Of a stretch of DNA of 43,288 nt, positions 32,747 through 41,555 are shown in pieces; within the stretch, counting starts at the first letter, position 1, and every line of letters starts with the position of its first letter. The stretch is from an uncultured Muribaculaceae bacterium. GTDB taxonomy: Bacteria > Bacteroidota > Bacteroidia > Bacteroidales > Muribaculaceae. The position numbers and the translations under genes are program-made. Location of the stretch: the NCBI GenBank assembly GCA_910587925.1, contig CAJUOC010000023.1, positions 1 to 43,288 of the forward strand. Reading direction: 5' to 3'. The notes under the pieces were generated by a model, which was not told where the DNA came from, ran no database searches, and saw only the letters and a list, made by a program, of their open reading frames with translations.

Positions 32747-34618
32747 GTGGCGGCAGGCGGCAAAATACTGTGGTACGTCCGCCGGCTCAAAGCGATGTCG
32801 GTCGGCGAGGTGCTATGGCGTATCTCGCAGACGGCGCTTGCCAAGGCCGAGCGGCTGCGCTACGGTCGCACGCGCCGCACGGTCGATACACCGCTGTACC
32901 GCGGTGTCGGGGACATGAAGTTTGATGCCGCTCCGCTCGGGCTGGTCAGCGACTGTCCGGCCGATACCGACACTTCCTCAGACATACACATACCCGGCGG
33001 CTACGACTGCAGTGTCTACGCCACCGACTGGCACGCCGGCTTTCAGACCCCGGCCCGGTGGCCCCTGCAATGGAGCTACTCGCTCGACTACAAGCAGCGC
33101 GACGATATCGGCGACGCGCGTACCAACTGGGAGCTCAACCGCCACACGCAGTTTGTGCTCATGGCCAAGGCTTACCGCCTTACCGCCTCCGGTGTATTCC
33201 TAAACCAACTGCAGAGCCGGCTCGACAGTTGGACTGAGAGCAATCCCTTCCTGTGGGGCATATCCTGGACATCGCCCATGGAAGTGGCCATCCGCGCCAT
33301 CAACTGGCTCTACGCCGCCGGATTTCTGAGCGGCACCGGGGCCCGTACCGACGCCGACACCGCGCAGGCCAAAGCGCTCGCCGCCAGGCTGACCAGCGGC
33401 GCCGCCAATATGGTGCACTATCTCACCCGCCACTACAGCCGCGGCTCCTCGGCCAACAATCATCTGCTCGTCGAAATGGCCGCGATATGGCTCGGCGGCG
33501 CCTGTCTGGGGCGCGAAGACTGGTGCAGGCTGGCCGGGAAGGTGCTGTCGCGCGAGCTGCCGCGCCAGTTTGCCCCCGACGGCGTCAATCTCGAGATGAG
33601 CCTCCACTACCATGCCTTTGCCATGGAGGCGTATCTGCTGGTGATGCACTCGGCCCGCGCCATGGGCCGCACCGTGCCGCAGGAGTGGATAGGGATGATG
33701 GAGCGCGCCGCGCAGTTTGTCGCCCACAGCCGCGTGACGCAGGGGCTGATGTGTGAGTTTGGCGACTCCGACGATGGCCGCATACTCAATCTGTCATCTC
33801 GCCGGGCCGACTACTATACATACATATTGCAATTCTGCTCGCTCGCGCTTGACCGGCGCTACGACGACTTTGCCTCACCCGATACGACAGTCACGTGGCT
33901 CTACCCGGCCGCCGACATCGAGCGAGTCAGCGTCCTCGACGGGTACCGCGCCTACGCCTCCCGTACATTTGAGCAGGGCGGCTATACATTTCTGCGCAGC
34001 GGCAGTATATTTGCCGCCTTTGACCACGCCCCGCTGGGCTTCGGCTCAATCGCGGCGCACGGCCATGCCGATGCGCTGAGTTTCCAGCTCTTTATCGACG
34101 GCAGGCAGGTGCTGGCCGACTCCGGCACGTACATCTATCATATCGACTTGCCTGCCCGCAACCTGCTGCGCACAACCGCCATGCACAATACAGTCGTAAT
34201 CGACGGTTGCGAGCAATCGGAGATGCTCGGCGCCTTTCTGTGGGGCCGACGTGCCGCCACGGAATTGCGCTCGTATACACCGCAGTCGGTCGAGGCATCG
34301 ACTACGGGGCTGTCGGGCGTGACACATACACGCCGGCTCACCGTCTGTCCCGGCGGCGTCGACGTCGCAGACAGCTTCTCACGGCCCTGTCGGTGGATGG
34401 CCTCTTTCATCGTAGCTCCCGGGCTGGAAGTGAAACCGGTCGGCGACGGCATCGATCTGGGCGGTGTGGCACTCCTTACCTTCGGGGCGGGTACGGCCGA
34501 GATTGAAGATATCCGGCTCTCACCGGCTTATGGAGTCGAGGCCGCCGCGCGATGTGTGAGGGTGAGCGGCCGGGGCGATTCCGCATCGTTCGGAATCCGT
34601 AAAATAAGCAAGACATGA
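32747..34618 (+). CDS. Heparinase II/III-like protein 1
   Basis: A 623-residue protein with an alpha/alpha toroid (about 60-370) and a C-terminal heparinase II/III beta domain (about 400-620: AAHGHADALSFQLFIDG, LADSGTYIYH). The likely catalytic residues of this lyase fold are all present: Asn238-His239 in SSANNHLL, Tyr288-His289 in LHYHAF, and His438/His440. It lacks a signal peptide; the N-terminus (WYVRRLKAMSVGEVLWRI) is that of cytoplasmic members found in exopolysaccharide gene clusters. Translation starts at GTG 32747, 3 bases after the dehydrogenase stop, and the end overlaps the glycosyltransferase by 4. A role in editing uronate-containing chains is inferred. Confidence 0.85.
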   Translation: MAAGGKILWYVRRLKAMSVGEVLWRISQTALAKAERLRYGRTRRTVDTPLYRGVGDMKFDAAPLGLVSDCPADTDTSSDIHIPGGYDCSVYATDWHAGFQTPARWPLQWSYSLDYKQRDDIGDARTNWELNRHTQFVLMAKAYRLTASGVFLNQLQSRLDSWTESNPFLWGISWTSPMEVAIRAINWLYAAGFLSGTGARTDADTAQAKALAARLTSGAANMVHYLTRHYSRGSSANNHLLVEMAAIWLGGACLGREDWCRLAGKVLSRELPRQFAPDGVNLEMSLHYHAFAMEAYLLVMHSARAMGRTVPQEWIGMMERAAQFVAHSRVTQGLMCEFGDSDDGRILNLSSRRADYYTYILQFCSLALDRRYDDFASPDTTVTWLYPAADIERVSVLDGYRAYASRTFEQGGYTFLRSGSIFAAFDHAPLGFGSIAAHGHADALSFQLFIDGRQVLADSGTYIYHIDLPARNLLRTTAMHNTVVIDGCEQSEMLGAFLWGRRAATELRSYTPQSVEASTTGLSGVTHTRRLTVCPGGVDVADSFSRPCRWMASFIVAPGLEVKPVGDGIDLGGVALLTFGAGTAEIEDIRLSPAYGVEAAARCVRVSGRGDSASFGIRKISKT

Positions 34619-35814
34619 CTATGGAAAGGAAAATCCTCATAATAGTAGAAAATCTCCCCGTGCCGTTTGACACCCGAGTGTGGCAGGAGGCCACCACTCT
34701 GGCCGCCAACGGCTACACCGTGTCTGTCATCTGCCCCAAAGGCAAAGGATATGTGGCCGACTACGAGTATCTCGACGGAGTACATATATACCGCCACGAT
34801 CTCCCCGCCGAGGGCAATGGCGCCGTAGGCTATGCCCGCGAGTATCTCTCGGCGCTCTGGAGCGAGTACCGGCTGGCCCGGCGGGTGTACCGCGAGCGCG
34901 GCTTCCATGTGATACACGGCTGCAATCCGCCCGACGACATATATATGGTGGCGTCGCGCTTCAAGAGCAAGGGTGTCGACTATGTATTTGACCACCACGA
35001 TATATGCCCCGAGCTGTTTGAGGCTAAATTCGGCCATACCGACGGCCTGCTCTACAAGAGCCAGCTGTGGCTCGAGCGTCAGACTTACCGCCACTGCACC
35101 TTTGCCTTTGTGACCAACGAGAGCTACCGCCGCATCGCCATCGAGCGCGACGGTATGGATCCCGACAAGGTGTATGTGCTGCGCAGCGGTCCGCGGCTGG
35201 AGCGCCTGAAGATTTTGCCGCCCAGCCCGCAGATAAAGCGCGGCAAGCGCTTTATGGTGGGCTACCTCGGCGTGATAGGTCAGCAGGAGGGCATAGAGTA
35301 TCTGCTCGACGCGGCCAAGTATCTGCGCGACAAGGGGCGCGACGACATATTCTGGGGCATAGTTGGCGGCGGCCCGCATCTTGAGGCCCTGCGCCGCAAG
35401 GCGTCGCAGATGGGCCTCGACGATATCGTGGAGTTTACCGGCCGGGTGCCCGACGATGTGATGCTGGCATATCTCAATACGGCCGACGTATGCGTCAATC
35501 CCGACGAGTACAATGCCATGAACGACAAGAGCACCATGAACAAGGTACTCGAGTACATGGCCCTGGCTAAGCCGCTGGTACAGTTTGACCTCACCGAAGG
35601 TCGCTATTCGGCCCGCGAGGCATCGCTGTATGCCCGCCGCAACGACTCGGCAGACCTGGCCGAGAAGATTGTGTCGCTGCTCGACGACCCCGCCGCCCGC
35701 GAGCGCATGGGCCGCTACGGCCGCGAGCGCATCACCTCGGAGCTGAGCTGGGAGCACACCTCCAAAGTGCTCCTCGAGGCATACGACCGCTATTTCCGCT
35801 CGCGCGGCCTCTGA
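34615..35814 (+). CDS. Glycosyltransferase family 4
   Basis: A 399-residue GT-B glycosyltransferase. The N-terminal domain begins ILIIVENLPVPFDTRVWQEATTL, typical of GT4 enzymes of surface polysaccharides. The C-terminal domain shows GYLGVIGQQEGIEYLLDAA, GGGPHLEALRRKA, FTGRVPDDVMLAYL and the nucleotide-binding NKVLEYMALAKPLV. It has no membrane segment; a cytoplasmic peripheral enzyme is expected. The donor cannot be told, though the operon suggests a product of the AlgD-like enzyme. It overlaps the lyase-like gene by 4 bases. Confidence 0.9.
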   Translation: MTMERKILIIVENLPVPFDTRVWQEATTLAANGYTVSVICPKGKGYVADYEYLDGVHIYRHDLPAEGNGAVGYAREYLSALWSEYRLARRVYRERGFHVIHGCNPPDDIYMVASRFKSKGVDYVFDHHDICPELFEAKFGHTDGLLYKSQLWLERQTYRHCTFAFVTNESYRRIAIERDGMDPDKVYVLRSGPRLERLKILPPSPQIKRGKRFMVGYLGVIGQQEGIEYLLDAAKYLRDKGRDDIFWGIVGGGPHLEALRRKASQMGLDDIVEFTGRVPDDVMLAYLNTADVCVNPDEYNAMNDKSTMNKVLEYMALAKPLVQFDLTEGRYSAREASLYARRNDSADLAEKIVSLLDDPAARERMGRYGRERITSELSWEHTSKVLLEAYDRYFRSRGL

Positions 35815-35825
35815 TATACGGCCGC

Positions 35826-35872
35826 TACCCATCGCGCCCCGGCTGCATCCTGCGGCCGGGGCGCGATGGGTA
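35826..35872. terminator. Bidirectional terminator between converging glycan operons
   Basis: A perfect 18-bp stem (35826-35843 with 35855-35872) around an 11-base loop. It fills the 73-base gap between the convergent GT4 and ugd genes. No T-run is present on either strand. Confidence 0.75.
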
Positions 35873-35887
35873 TATGCGGAGCGGTGA

Positions 35888-37204
35888 TTATTTGCGGCCG
35901 ATGCGGGTGTAGGTGAAGCCGAGCGAGGCAAGCTCCTCGCCATTGTAGATATTGCGGCCGTCGACGATGACGCGGCCGCGCATCAGTTCGCTCACGCGGG
36001 GCCACGAGGGCATACGGAACTGGCGCCACTCGGTGAGCAGGGCCATGGCGTCGGCGCCGGTCACAGCGTCGTAGAGGTTGGCGCAGTATGTCACTTTGTC
36101 GCCCATGATGCGGCGGCACTCGTCCATGGCGATGGGGTCGAACACCCTCACCACGGCACCCGCATCCAGCAGTCGGCCGATGACCTCGAGCGACGGCGCC
36201 TGACGCATGTCGTCGGTCTCGGGCTTGAATGCCAGGCCGAGCACGGCGACGGTGAGTCCGTGCATGTCGCTGCCCAGGCGGGCGGCCAGCTTGTCGTACA
36301 CGATGGTCTTCTGGCGCTCGTTGACCTCCTCCACGGCCTCGATGACGCCCATTGTGTAGCCGTGCTCGCGGGCGGTGTGGGCCAGGGCCTTGACGTCTTT
36401 GGGAAAGCAGGAGCCGCCGTAGCCGCAGCCGGCATAGAGAAATTTGCGGCCGATGCGGGGGTCGGTGCCGATGCCCTGGCGTACGGAGTCGACGTCGGCG
36501 CCGACGAGCTCGCAGAGGTTGGCGATGTCGTTCATGAAGGATATGCGTGTGGCCAGCATGGCGTTGGCGGCATACTTGGTCATCTCGGCTGAGGGGATGT
36601 CCATGAATATCACGCGGAAATCCTTCATCATGAACGGCTTGTACAGGCGTGTCATCACGTCGCGGGCGCGCTCGCTCTCGATGCCCACCACCACACGGTC
36701 GGGCGACATGAAGTCTTTGATGGCGGCGCCTTCCTTGAGAAATTCAGGGTTGGAGGCCACGTCGAAGGGGATGTCGACTCCGCGGCGGCCAAGCTCCTCG
36801 AGGATGGCTGCCTTGACCTTGAGGGCTGTGCCGACAGGCACGGTCGACTTGGTGACCAGTATGGTGTATTTCTTGATGTTGCGGCCAAACTCGCGCGCCA
36901 CCTCCAGCACATACTGGAGGTCGGCCGAGCCGTCCTCGTCGGGCGGGGTGCCTACGGCCGAGAATACCACCTCCACGTCGTCGATTACCGATGCCAGGTC
37001 GGTCGAGAAGTGCAGGCGGCCGTAAGATACATTGCGGTGTACCAGCTCCTCGAGTCCGGGCTCGTAGATGGGCATCTCGCCACGGCGCAGTTTGTTGATT
37101 TTGGCTTCGTTGACGTCTATACAGGTGACATTGCTGCCCATCTCGGCAAAGCATGTGCCCGATACGAGGCCCACGTAGCCGGTTCCGACGATTGCTATAT
37201 TCAT
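35888..37204 (-). CDS. ugd: UDP-glucose 6-dehydrogenase
   Basis: A 438-residue enzyme oxidising UDP-glucose to UDP-glucuronate. GTGYVG is at 7-12; SNPEFLKEG at 151-159; the catalytic Cys266 is in GYGGSCFPKD; GLAFKPETDDMRQAP follows. It is the standard UDP-Glc type, only moderately similar to the AlgD-like enzyme of the facing operon. The frame remains open upstream to 37951 but only within the lyase-like gene. The ATG at 37204 overlaps the stop of that gene by 4 bases. Confidence 0.93.
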   Translation of the reverse strand: MNIAIVGTGYVGLVSGTCFAEMGSNVTCIDVNEAKINKLRRGEMPIYEPGLEELVHRNVSYGRLHFSTDLASVIDDVEVVFSAVGTPPDEDGSADLQYVLEVAREFGRNIKKYTILVTKSTVPVGTALKVKAAILEELGRRGVDIPFDVASNPEFLKEGAAIKDFMSPDRVVVGIESERARDVMTRLYKPFMMKDFRVIFMDIPSAEMTKYAANAMLATRISFMNDIANLCELVGADVDSVRQGIGTDPRIGRKFLYAGCGYGGSCFPKDVKALAHTAREHGYTMGVIEAVEEVNERQKTIVYDKLAARLGSDMHGLTVAVLGLAFKPETDDMRQAPSLEVIGRLLDAGAVVRVFDPIAMDECRRIMGDKVTYCANLYDAVTGADAMALLTEWRQFRMPSWPRVSELMRGRVIVDGRNIYNGEELASLGFTYTRIGRK

Positions 37205-39066
37205 AGTTTGGAGGTGATTATTGTAGGGTTGATATTTATTGTAAACTGTACCCGGGTGCCGTGGCCGCTGATGCGCACGGCTGAGGCCGCGGTTTTGACT
37301 CCGTAGGCCGGCGATACCTCGACCGGCTCGACGCGCGCCTTGCTGTCGGTGTATGTCAGTGTCGCGCCTGCGCCGAGCTTGACTGTGCCGCGCGATGCCG
37401 CCGACGGCCGCATACCGGGAGCGGTGACAAATGTGGCTGTCCAGTCGCACTCGCGGCTGAAACTGTCGGTGATCTCGACCGTATGGTCGTCGGCGAGATA
37501 TACGCGGCGGCGGTGCTCCACTCCGCTCAGCCCCTTCGCGGTGGCCTCGACATGATGCTCGCCGTGGTCGATGAGGCGGGTGTCGGAGTGGCGTCCCCAC
37601 ATGCCCGGGCCGGGAATCTCGTCTTTGCCGGCGCCGCCGGTCACCACGGTATTGTGCATGGCGGCTGAGCACAGGCGGTCGCGCCCGGGTCGCGCCACAT
37701 CGTATAGATATGTGCCGGGGTCGATGAGCAGCGGCCTGTCGCCGGCGTAGAGCTGGACGCTCAACGCATCGGCGTGGGCGTGTGCGGCGGTGGCGCCGAT
37801 GCCCGCCGGGGCATGGTCGACTCCCGCGGTAATGCCTCCGCGGCGCAGCAGGCTGTATCCGCCGTCGGCATAGGTGTGCGAGCCCTCGGCGGCCACCGCA
37901 CCCTCGGCCGACGCGCTCACGGCATCGATGCGCCCGGGGGTGAACAGCCACTCCAGCGTGGGCGACAGCGGCTCCATCGGGCCGATGCGGTGGCCGGTTA
38001 CGAGCGAGGCAAACTGGCAGATGTAGGCGTAGTAATCGTCGTCGCGGCCGGTGAGGCGCAGGATATGCCCCTCATCGTCGTCGCCCCAGGCCACATATAC
38101 GCCGGGTGCCACGCGGCTGCGGGTCACAAACCCGGCCATGCGCTCCAGCGCCACTTTCCACCCCGGCGGCAGGCCCGCGCCGGAGGCCGTGAGGCAATGT
38201 GCCGCCACGAGATATGCCTCGGCGGCAAAGGCATGATAGCGCAGGCCCGACTCGCGGTGTACGCCGTCTGGCGTAAACTGCCGCGGCAGCTCGCGCGACA
38301 GTATGCGGCAGGCCTTACCGACCCACCGTCGCCGTCCCAGGCATGAGCCTGCCAGCACGAGCGCGGCCTGCTCCACGAGCAGCGCGCAGCCGGCCGATGA
38401 GCCGCGGGCGGAGTGGCGGCGCAGATATGCCGCCATATTGGCGGCGCCGGTGACGAGGCGGTGTACCAGCGCGTCGGCCACATCGCCGTGGCCGGCCGGG
38501 TCAGACTCGTGCAGAAATGCGGCGGCGTAAAGCCAGTTGATGCAGCGCAGCGCTGTCTCCATGGGCGATACCCAGGCGATGCCGTGCAGAAAGGGGTTGC
38601 GCGCCGTCCAGCTGTCCATCTCGACCCGCAGCCGCTCCAGGTGGGCGACGTCGCCGGTGAGATAGAATGCTTTGGCCATCAGGGTGAATTGGCCCAGGCG
38701 GTTGAGCTCCCAGTTGGTGCGGGCGTCGCCGATGTCGTCGCGGCCGCGTATGGCCAGCGAGTAGGCCCACGTGCGCGGCCACTGTGCCGGGGTCTGAAAT
38801 CCGGCGTGCCAGTCGGTGGAGTACTCCCGGTAGTCGTATCCGCCGGGGATACGGATGGAGTGGCCGGTGTCGATGGCATGGCGCCCGTCGGTCACCAGCC
38901 CCAGCGGCGCGGGGTCGAAGGTGATGCGTCGGGCCGCGCGGTACAGCGGCACGTCGACAGGACGCGGCCGCAGACGCCACCGCGCGGCCTCGGCCAGGCG
39001 TATGCCTCGCTCTGCCATGCGGCGCGCTGCCTCGCCCGCGCTCATGGCGCGCAGGCGGCTTGCCAT
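37201..39066 (-). CDS. Heparinase II/III-like protein 2, altered active site
   Basis: A 621-residue paralogue of the protein at 32747-34618, aligning end to end: shared STDWHAGFQTP, DDIGDARTNWELNR, SRELPRQFTPDG and AHADALSVQLY. It keeps Tyr277-His278 and His429/His431 but has Gly226-Cys227-Ala228 where protein 1 has Asn-Asn-His, so the pair that neutralises the uronate in this lyase fold is missing. No signal peptide. I use the ATG at 39066; a GTG at 39081 is possible. It follows the DUF5606 gene by 28 bases and overlaps ugd by 4. Confidence 0.85.
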   Translation of the reverse strand: MASRLRAMSAGEAARRMAERGIRLAEAARWRLRPRPVDVPLYRAARRITFDPAPLGLVTDGRHAIDTGHSIRIPGGYDYREYSTDWHAGFQTPAQWPRTWAYSLAIRGRDDIGDARTNWELNRLGQFTLMAKAFYLTGDVAHLERLRVEMDSWTARNPFLHGIAWVSPMETALRCINWLYAAAFLHESDPAGHGDVADALVHRLVTGAANMAAYLRRHSARGSSAGCALLVEQAALVLAGSCLGRRRWVGKACRILSRELPRQFTPDGVHRESGLRYHAFAAEAYLVAAHCLTASGAGLPPGWKVALERMAGFVTRSRVAPGVYVAWGDDDEGHILRLTGRDDDYYAYICQFASLVTGHRIGPMEPLSPTLEWLFTPGRIDAVSASAEGAVAAEGSHTYADGGYSLLRRGGITAGVDHAPAGIGATAAHAHADALSVQLYAGDRPLLIDPGTYLYDVARPGRDRLCSAAMHNTVVTGGAGKDEIPGPGMWGRHSDTRLIDHGEHHVEATAKGLSGVEHRRRVYLADDHTVEITDSFSRECDWTATFVTAPGMRPSAASRGTVKLGAGATLTYTDSKARVEPVEVSPAYGVKTAASAVRISGHGTRVQFTININPTIITSKL

Positions 39067-39094
39067 CCAGGCTGTATCCACCGGCTCGGGGGGA

Positions 39095-39511
39095 TTATTC
39101 GTTTGCGGCGGTCTCGGCCTCGGGGGCCACAAACTCGGTGATGCCGGCCGCGAGCAGGGCGTTGTACCAGGTGAGGAGCTTGCGGATGTCGGTGGTGTAC
39201 ACGCGGTCGCGGTCGTACTCGGGCAGCACCTTGCCGAAGTACTCGCGCAGCGCGGCGTCGTCGCCGATGGCCTTGATGTCGACAGTCTCGCCGCCGGCAT
39301 ATGCCTTGACCTGCTCGAGCACCTCGCCCAGAGGCTTGTCGTCGCCGGTGGTGTAGATGGCGATGTCGGCCAGCGACATTACCTTGTCGTGGGGAAAGGT
39401 GGGAGTGCGCTTGCCGGTGGCGAGAGCCTCCACGATGAGCATGTTGCGGCCGCGGCTCACGAGCTTGTACAGGCCGGGCTTGCCGGCGATAGACAGGATA
39501 TTGTTGATCAT
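39095..39511 (-). CDS. DUF5606 protein
   Basis: A 138-residue cytoplasmic protein of the DUF5606 family, conserved across Bacteroidota. The N-terminus (ILSIAGKPGLYKLVSRGRNMLIVE) and the LPEYDRDRVYTTDIRKLLTWYNAL region mark the family. The fold is probably a small beta domain followed by helices; its function is not known. It is first in an operon with the lyase-like protein and ugd. A TAnnTTTG box lies about 30 bases upstream. Confidence 0.9.
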   Translation of the reverse strand: MINNILSIAGKPGLYKLVSRGRNMLIVEALATGKRTPTFPHDKVMSLADIAIYTTGDDKPLGEVLEQVKAYAGGETVDIKAIGDDAALREYFGKVLPEYDRDRVYTTDIRKLLTWYNALLAAGITEFVAPEAETAANE

Positions 39512-39542
39512 AGCGTGATGGATATCATTGTAATTTCGGGTG

Positions 39543-39550
39543 CAAATTTA
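39543..39550 (-). promoter_or_regulatory. -7 box of the DUF5606 operon
   Basis: TAAATTTG on the minus strand, matching TAnnTTTG, 31 bases before the ATG at 39511. The -33 region is an A/T run. Confidence 0.55.
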
Positions 39551-39581
39551 GCAATTTCGCACCTTAAATAAAAAAAAGTGG

Positions 39582-39589
39582 TAACTTTG
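39582..39589 (+). promoter_or_regulatory. -7 box of the Yip1-like gene and smpB
   Basis: TAACTTTG on the plus strand, matching TAnnTTTG, 22 bases before the ATG at 39612. It is divergent from the DUF5606 box and about 30 bases from it. Confidence 0.55.
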
Positions 39590-39611
39590 TCGCTCCGAAT
39601 CCCCAATAATC

Positions 39612-40163
39612 ATGTGGCTCTACATACGACAACTCATACAGCTGGTGCTCTCGCCCTCCCGCGGGTGGGAAGACATCTCTGCCGCCGCGCAGACTCCCGC
39701 CGAGGTGCAGCGCTCGGGCTATGTGCCCTGGCTGGCCGTGACGGCCGCCAGCGAGCTGGTGCCGCTGTGGTATAGCCCGGGCCTCACGGTGTGGGCCGCC
39801 ATAGAGTCGGCCATAGCCGTGGCCGGCGCCATGTTTGTATCGGTATACCTGGCCCGCATCTTTCTCGACATGACCCTGCGCGAGCATGTCGACGGCGGCG
39901 AGGTAAATCCCGTGCGCACAGGCGTGTTTGTGCTCTATACCGTAGGGCTGGTGTGCCTGTACCGCGTGGTGGCCAATCTGCTGCCGGCCGCCCTCACGCT
40001 GGTACACTTCCTGCCCCTGCTCAGCGTGCCCGTGATTTTCAAGGCCGCAAGATACGTCGGCGTCAAGACCGACTCGGTGATGGCATTCACCGGTCTGGCC
40101 GCCGTGGCCGTCATAGTGCTGCCCATGTGCATGGCCGGCCTGCTTCTGCTCATCACTCACTGA
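39612..40163 (+). CDS. Yip1-like integral membrane protein
   Basis: A 183-residue protein with about five hydrophobic segments (near 38-50, 60-82, 103-122, 128-142, 160-181). The N-terminus MWLYIRQLIQLVLSPSRGWEDI is typical of Bacteroidota Yip1-domain proteins, where the SPSRGWEDI-type motif precedes the membrane part. It lies 16 bases upstream of smpB, a frequent neighbour pairing that I cannot explain functionally. Confidence 0.75.
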   Translation: MWLYIRQLIQLVLSPSRGWEDISAAAQTPAEVQRSGYVPWLAVTAASELVPLWYSPGLTVWAAIESAIAVAGAMFVSVYLARIFLDMTLREHVDGGEVNPVRTGVFVLYTVGLVCLYRVVANLLPAALTLVHFLPLLSVPVIFKAARYVGVKTDSVMAFTGLAAVAVIVLPMCMAGLLLLITH

Positions 40164-40179
40164 CAAAGCCCCCTCCCGT

Positions 40180-40644
40180 ATGAAAACCAAGTTTAAGGAA
40201 GTCAACATAAAAAACCGCCGCGCCACATTCGACTACGAGATTACCGACACATACACCGCCGGTATCGTGCTCACCGGCACCGAAATCAAGTCGATACGCC
40301 TGGGCAAGGCGTCGCTGGTCGATACCTTCTGCTACGTGCACCGCGGCGAGGTGTGGGTCAAAAACATGTACATCGCCGAGTACTTCTACGGCACCTACAA
40401 CAATCACGCCGAGCGCCGCGACCGCAAGCTCCTGCTCAACCGCAAGGAGATCGCCGCCATCACCAAGGCGTCGGAGGCCGCCGGATATACCATCGTGCCC
40501 CTGCGGCTCTTTGTAAGCCAGCGGGGCTACGCCAAACTGGTAGTCGGCGTAGCCCGCGGCAAAAAGGAGTATGACAAGCGTCAGAGCATACGCGAGCGCG
40601 ACGACCGCCGCGAGCTCGCCCGGGCCACCATGAAGCGCATCTGA
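40180..40644 (+). CDS. smpB: SsrA-binding protein SmpB
   Basis: A 154-residue basic protein that works with tmRNA to rescue stalled ribosomes. Family motifs: NIKNRRATFDYEI, AGIVLTGTEIKSIR, YNNHAERRDRKLLLNRKEI, GYAKLVVGVARGKKEYDKRQ and the basic tail. The length is normal. No tmRNA gene was recognised nearby. Confidence 0.97.
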   Translation: MKTKFKEVNIKNRRATFDYEITDTYTAGIVLTGTEIKSIRLGKASLVDTFCYVHRGEVWVKNMYIAEYFYGTYNNHAERRDRKLLLNRKEIAAITKASEAAGYTIVPLRLFVSQRGYAKLVVGVARGKKEYDKRQSIRERDDRRELARATMKRI

Positions 40645-40653
40645 TGCCGCCGC

Positions 40654-41031
40654 TTATTTGAAGGCGTCGGGAGTGCCTTGCAGAAACAGCGAGCAGTCGC
40701 CAGGCTTGCGCTGGGTAAAGCCCATGTTAACACCGCCCGGCAGATTGAGGATTATAGACGTCTTCTCCTGCGAGTAAGACTCGGTGACATTGTCGGCGTG
40801 GCGGCGGTCGTTTTCAACAGCTTTCTTGATTTCGGCCACCAGGGCGGGATTGCCCTCTACCTTGATGGAGCGGAAGTAATTGCCCGTGTTGGTGATGACG
40901 GTCACCTTGGTGGTGGGGTCGCTGCGGTATTTCTCGCCGAAGTAGCGCTCACTCTCGTAGCGGGGCGATGCGGCCAGGGCGGCCAGTGCCGGCAGCAGGG
41001 CCAGCATCAGTGTAAGGATGATTTTTTTCAT
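40654..41031 (-). CDS. Small secreted protein of unknown function
   Basis: A 125-residue protein with a clear signal peptide (residues 1-20, MKKIILTLMLALLPALAALA). The mature part has a SERYFGEKYRSDPTTKVTVITNTGNYFRSIKVEG segment and little else recognisable; two or three beta strands are likely. It lies 11 bases after the putative anti-sigma gene in the ECF operon and ends convergently 9 bases from smpB. It may be a target or sensor of the sigma system; this is inferred from position. Confidence 0.7.
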   Translation of the reverse strand: MKKIILTLMLALLPALAALAASPRYESERYFGEKYRSDPTTKVTVITNTGNYFRSIKVEGNPALVAEIKKAVENDRRHADNVTESYSQEKTSIILNLPGGVNMGFTQRKPGDCSLFLQGTPDAFK

Positions 41032-41042
41032 AGCGGAAGAGA

Positions 41043-41555
41043 TTACAATAGATTACGGAGATTACGGGGGTCGGAGTAAAATGCAGCCTCGGCCATCTGG
41101 CCGGCGGCCTGCAGACGGGTCTGCTCGGCGGCGATGATTTCCTGCATGAGCCGCTCGCTGTCGGCTACCTCGGCGCGGGCCAGGCGCAGGGCCTCGTCGG
41201 GGTCGGTCACCGCGCGGCCGTGGCAGTAGACAGTCACAGACGGCGATGTCTCGCCGCGGTGGTGCAGCGTGGCGACAGTGCCAAGCGCCATCAGCACGGT
41301 CGCGGCCGCCGCCACGCTCAGCCACGGGCGGTGCTTCCGGGCGTGCGCGGCATCGGGGCGCCGAGCGCCGCGGCGCAGAGCCACCTCGGCGCCCATGGCG
41401 GCGCGGGCCGAGCGTATGGCCGGCGAGTCATGCGGTGTGGAGGACAGCAGGCGCCGCAGGTCTGATTCCTCGGCGCGGGTGAGCAGGCAGTCGAAGTATG
41501 CCTCGACGAGCTGCTCAATCTCATGTTGCGACAGTGGGGTGGAGGGATGTGTCAT
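41043..41555 (-). CDS. Putative anti-sigma factor
   Basis: A 170-residue protein with a cytoplasmic N-terminal helical part (1-77), one membrane segment (78-97) and a periplasmic coiled tail (about 115-170, Glu/Ala-rich). The layout matches single-pass anti-sigma factors. The N-terminus lacks a clear HxxxCxxC zinc motif, so it is not a ZAS-type protein. It overlaps the ECF sigma gene by 4 bases. Confidence 0.7.
   Translation of the reverse strand: MTHPSTPLSQHEIEQLVEAYFDCLLTRAEESDLRRLLSSTPHDSPAIRSARAAMGAEVALRRGARRPDAAHARKHRPWLSVAAAATVLMALGTVATLHHRGETSPSVTVYCHGRAVTDPDEALRLARAEVADSERLMQEIIAAEQTRLQAAGQMAEAAFYSDPRNLRNLL

Noticed and set aside
37205..37951. Extension of ugd upstream
   Set aside because: It overlaps the lyase-like gene in another frame; the Rossmann start MNIAIVGTGYVG fixes the true start at 37204.
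39067..39300. Extension of the second lyase-like gene upstream
   Set aside because: It lies within the DUF5606 gene; alignment with the paralogue starts around the ATG at 39066.
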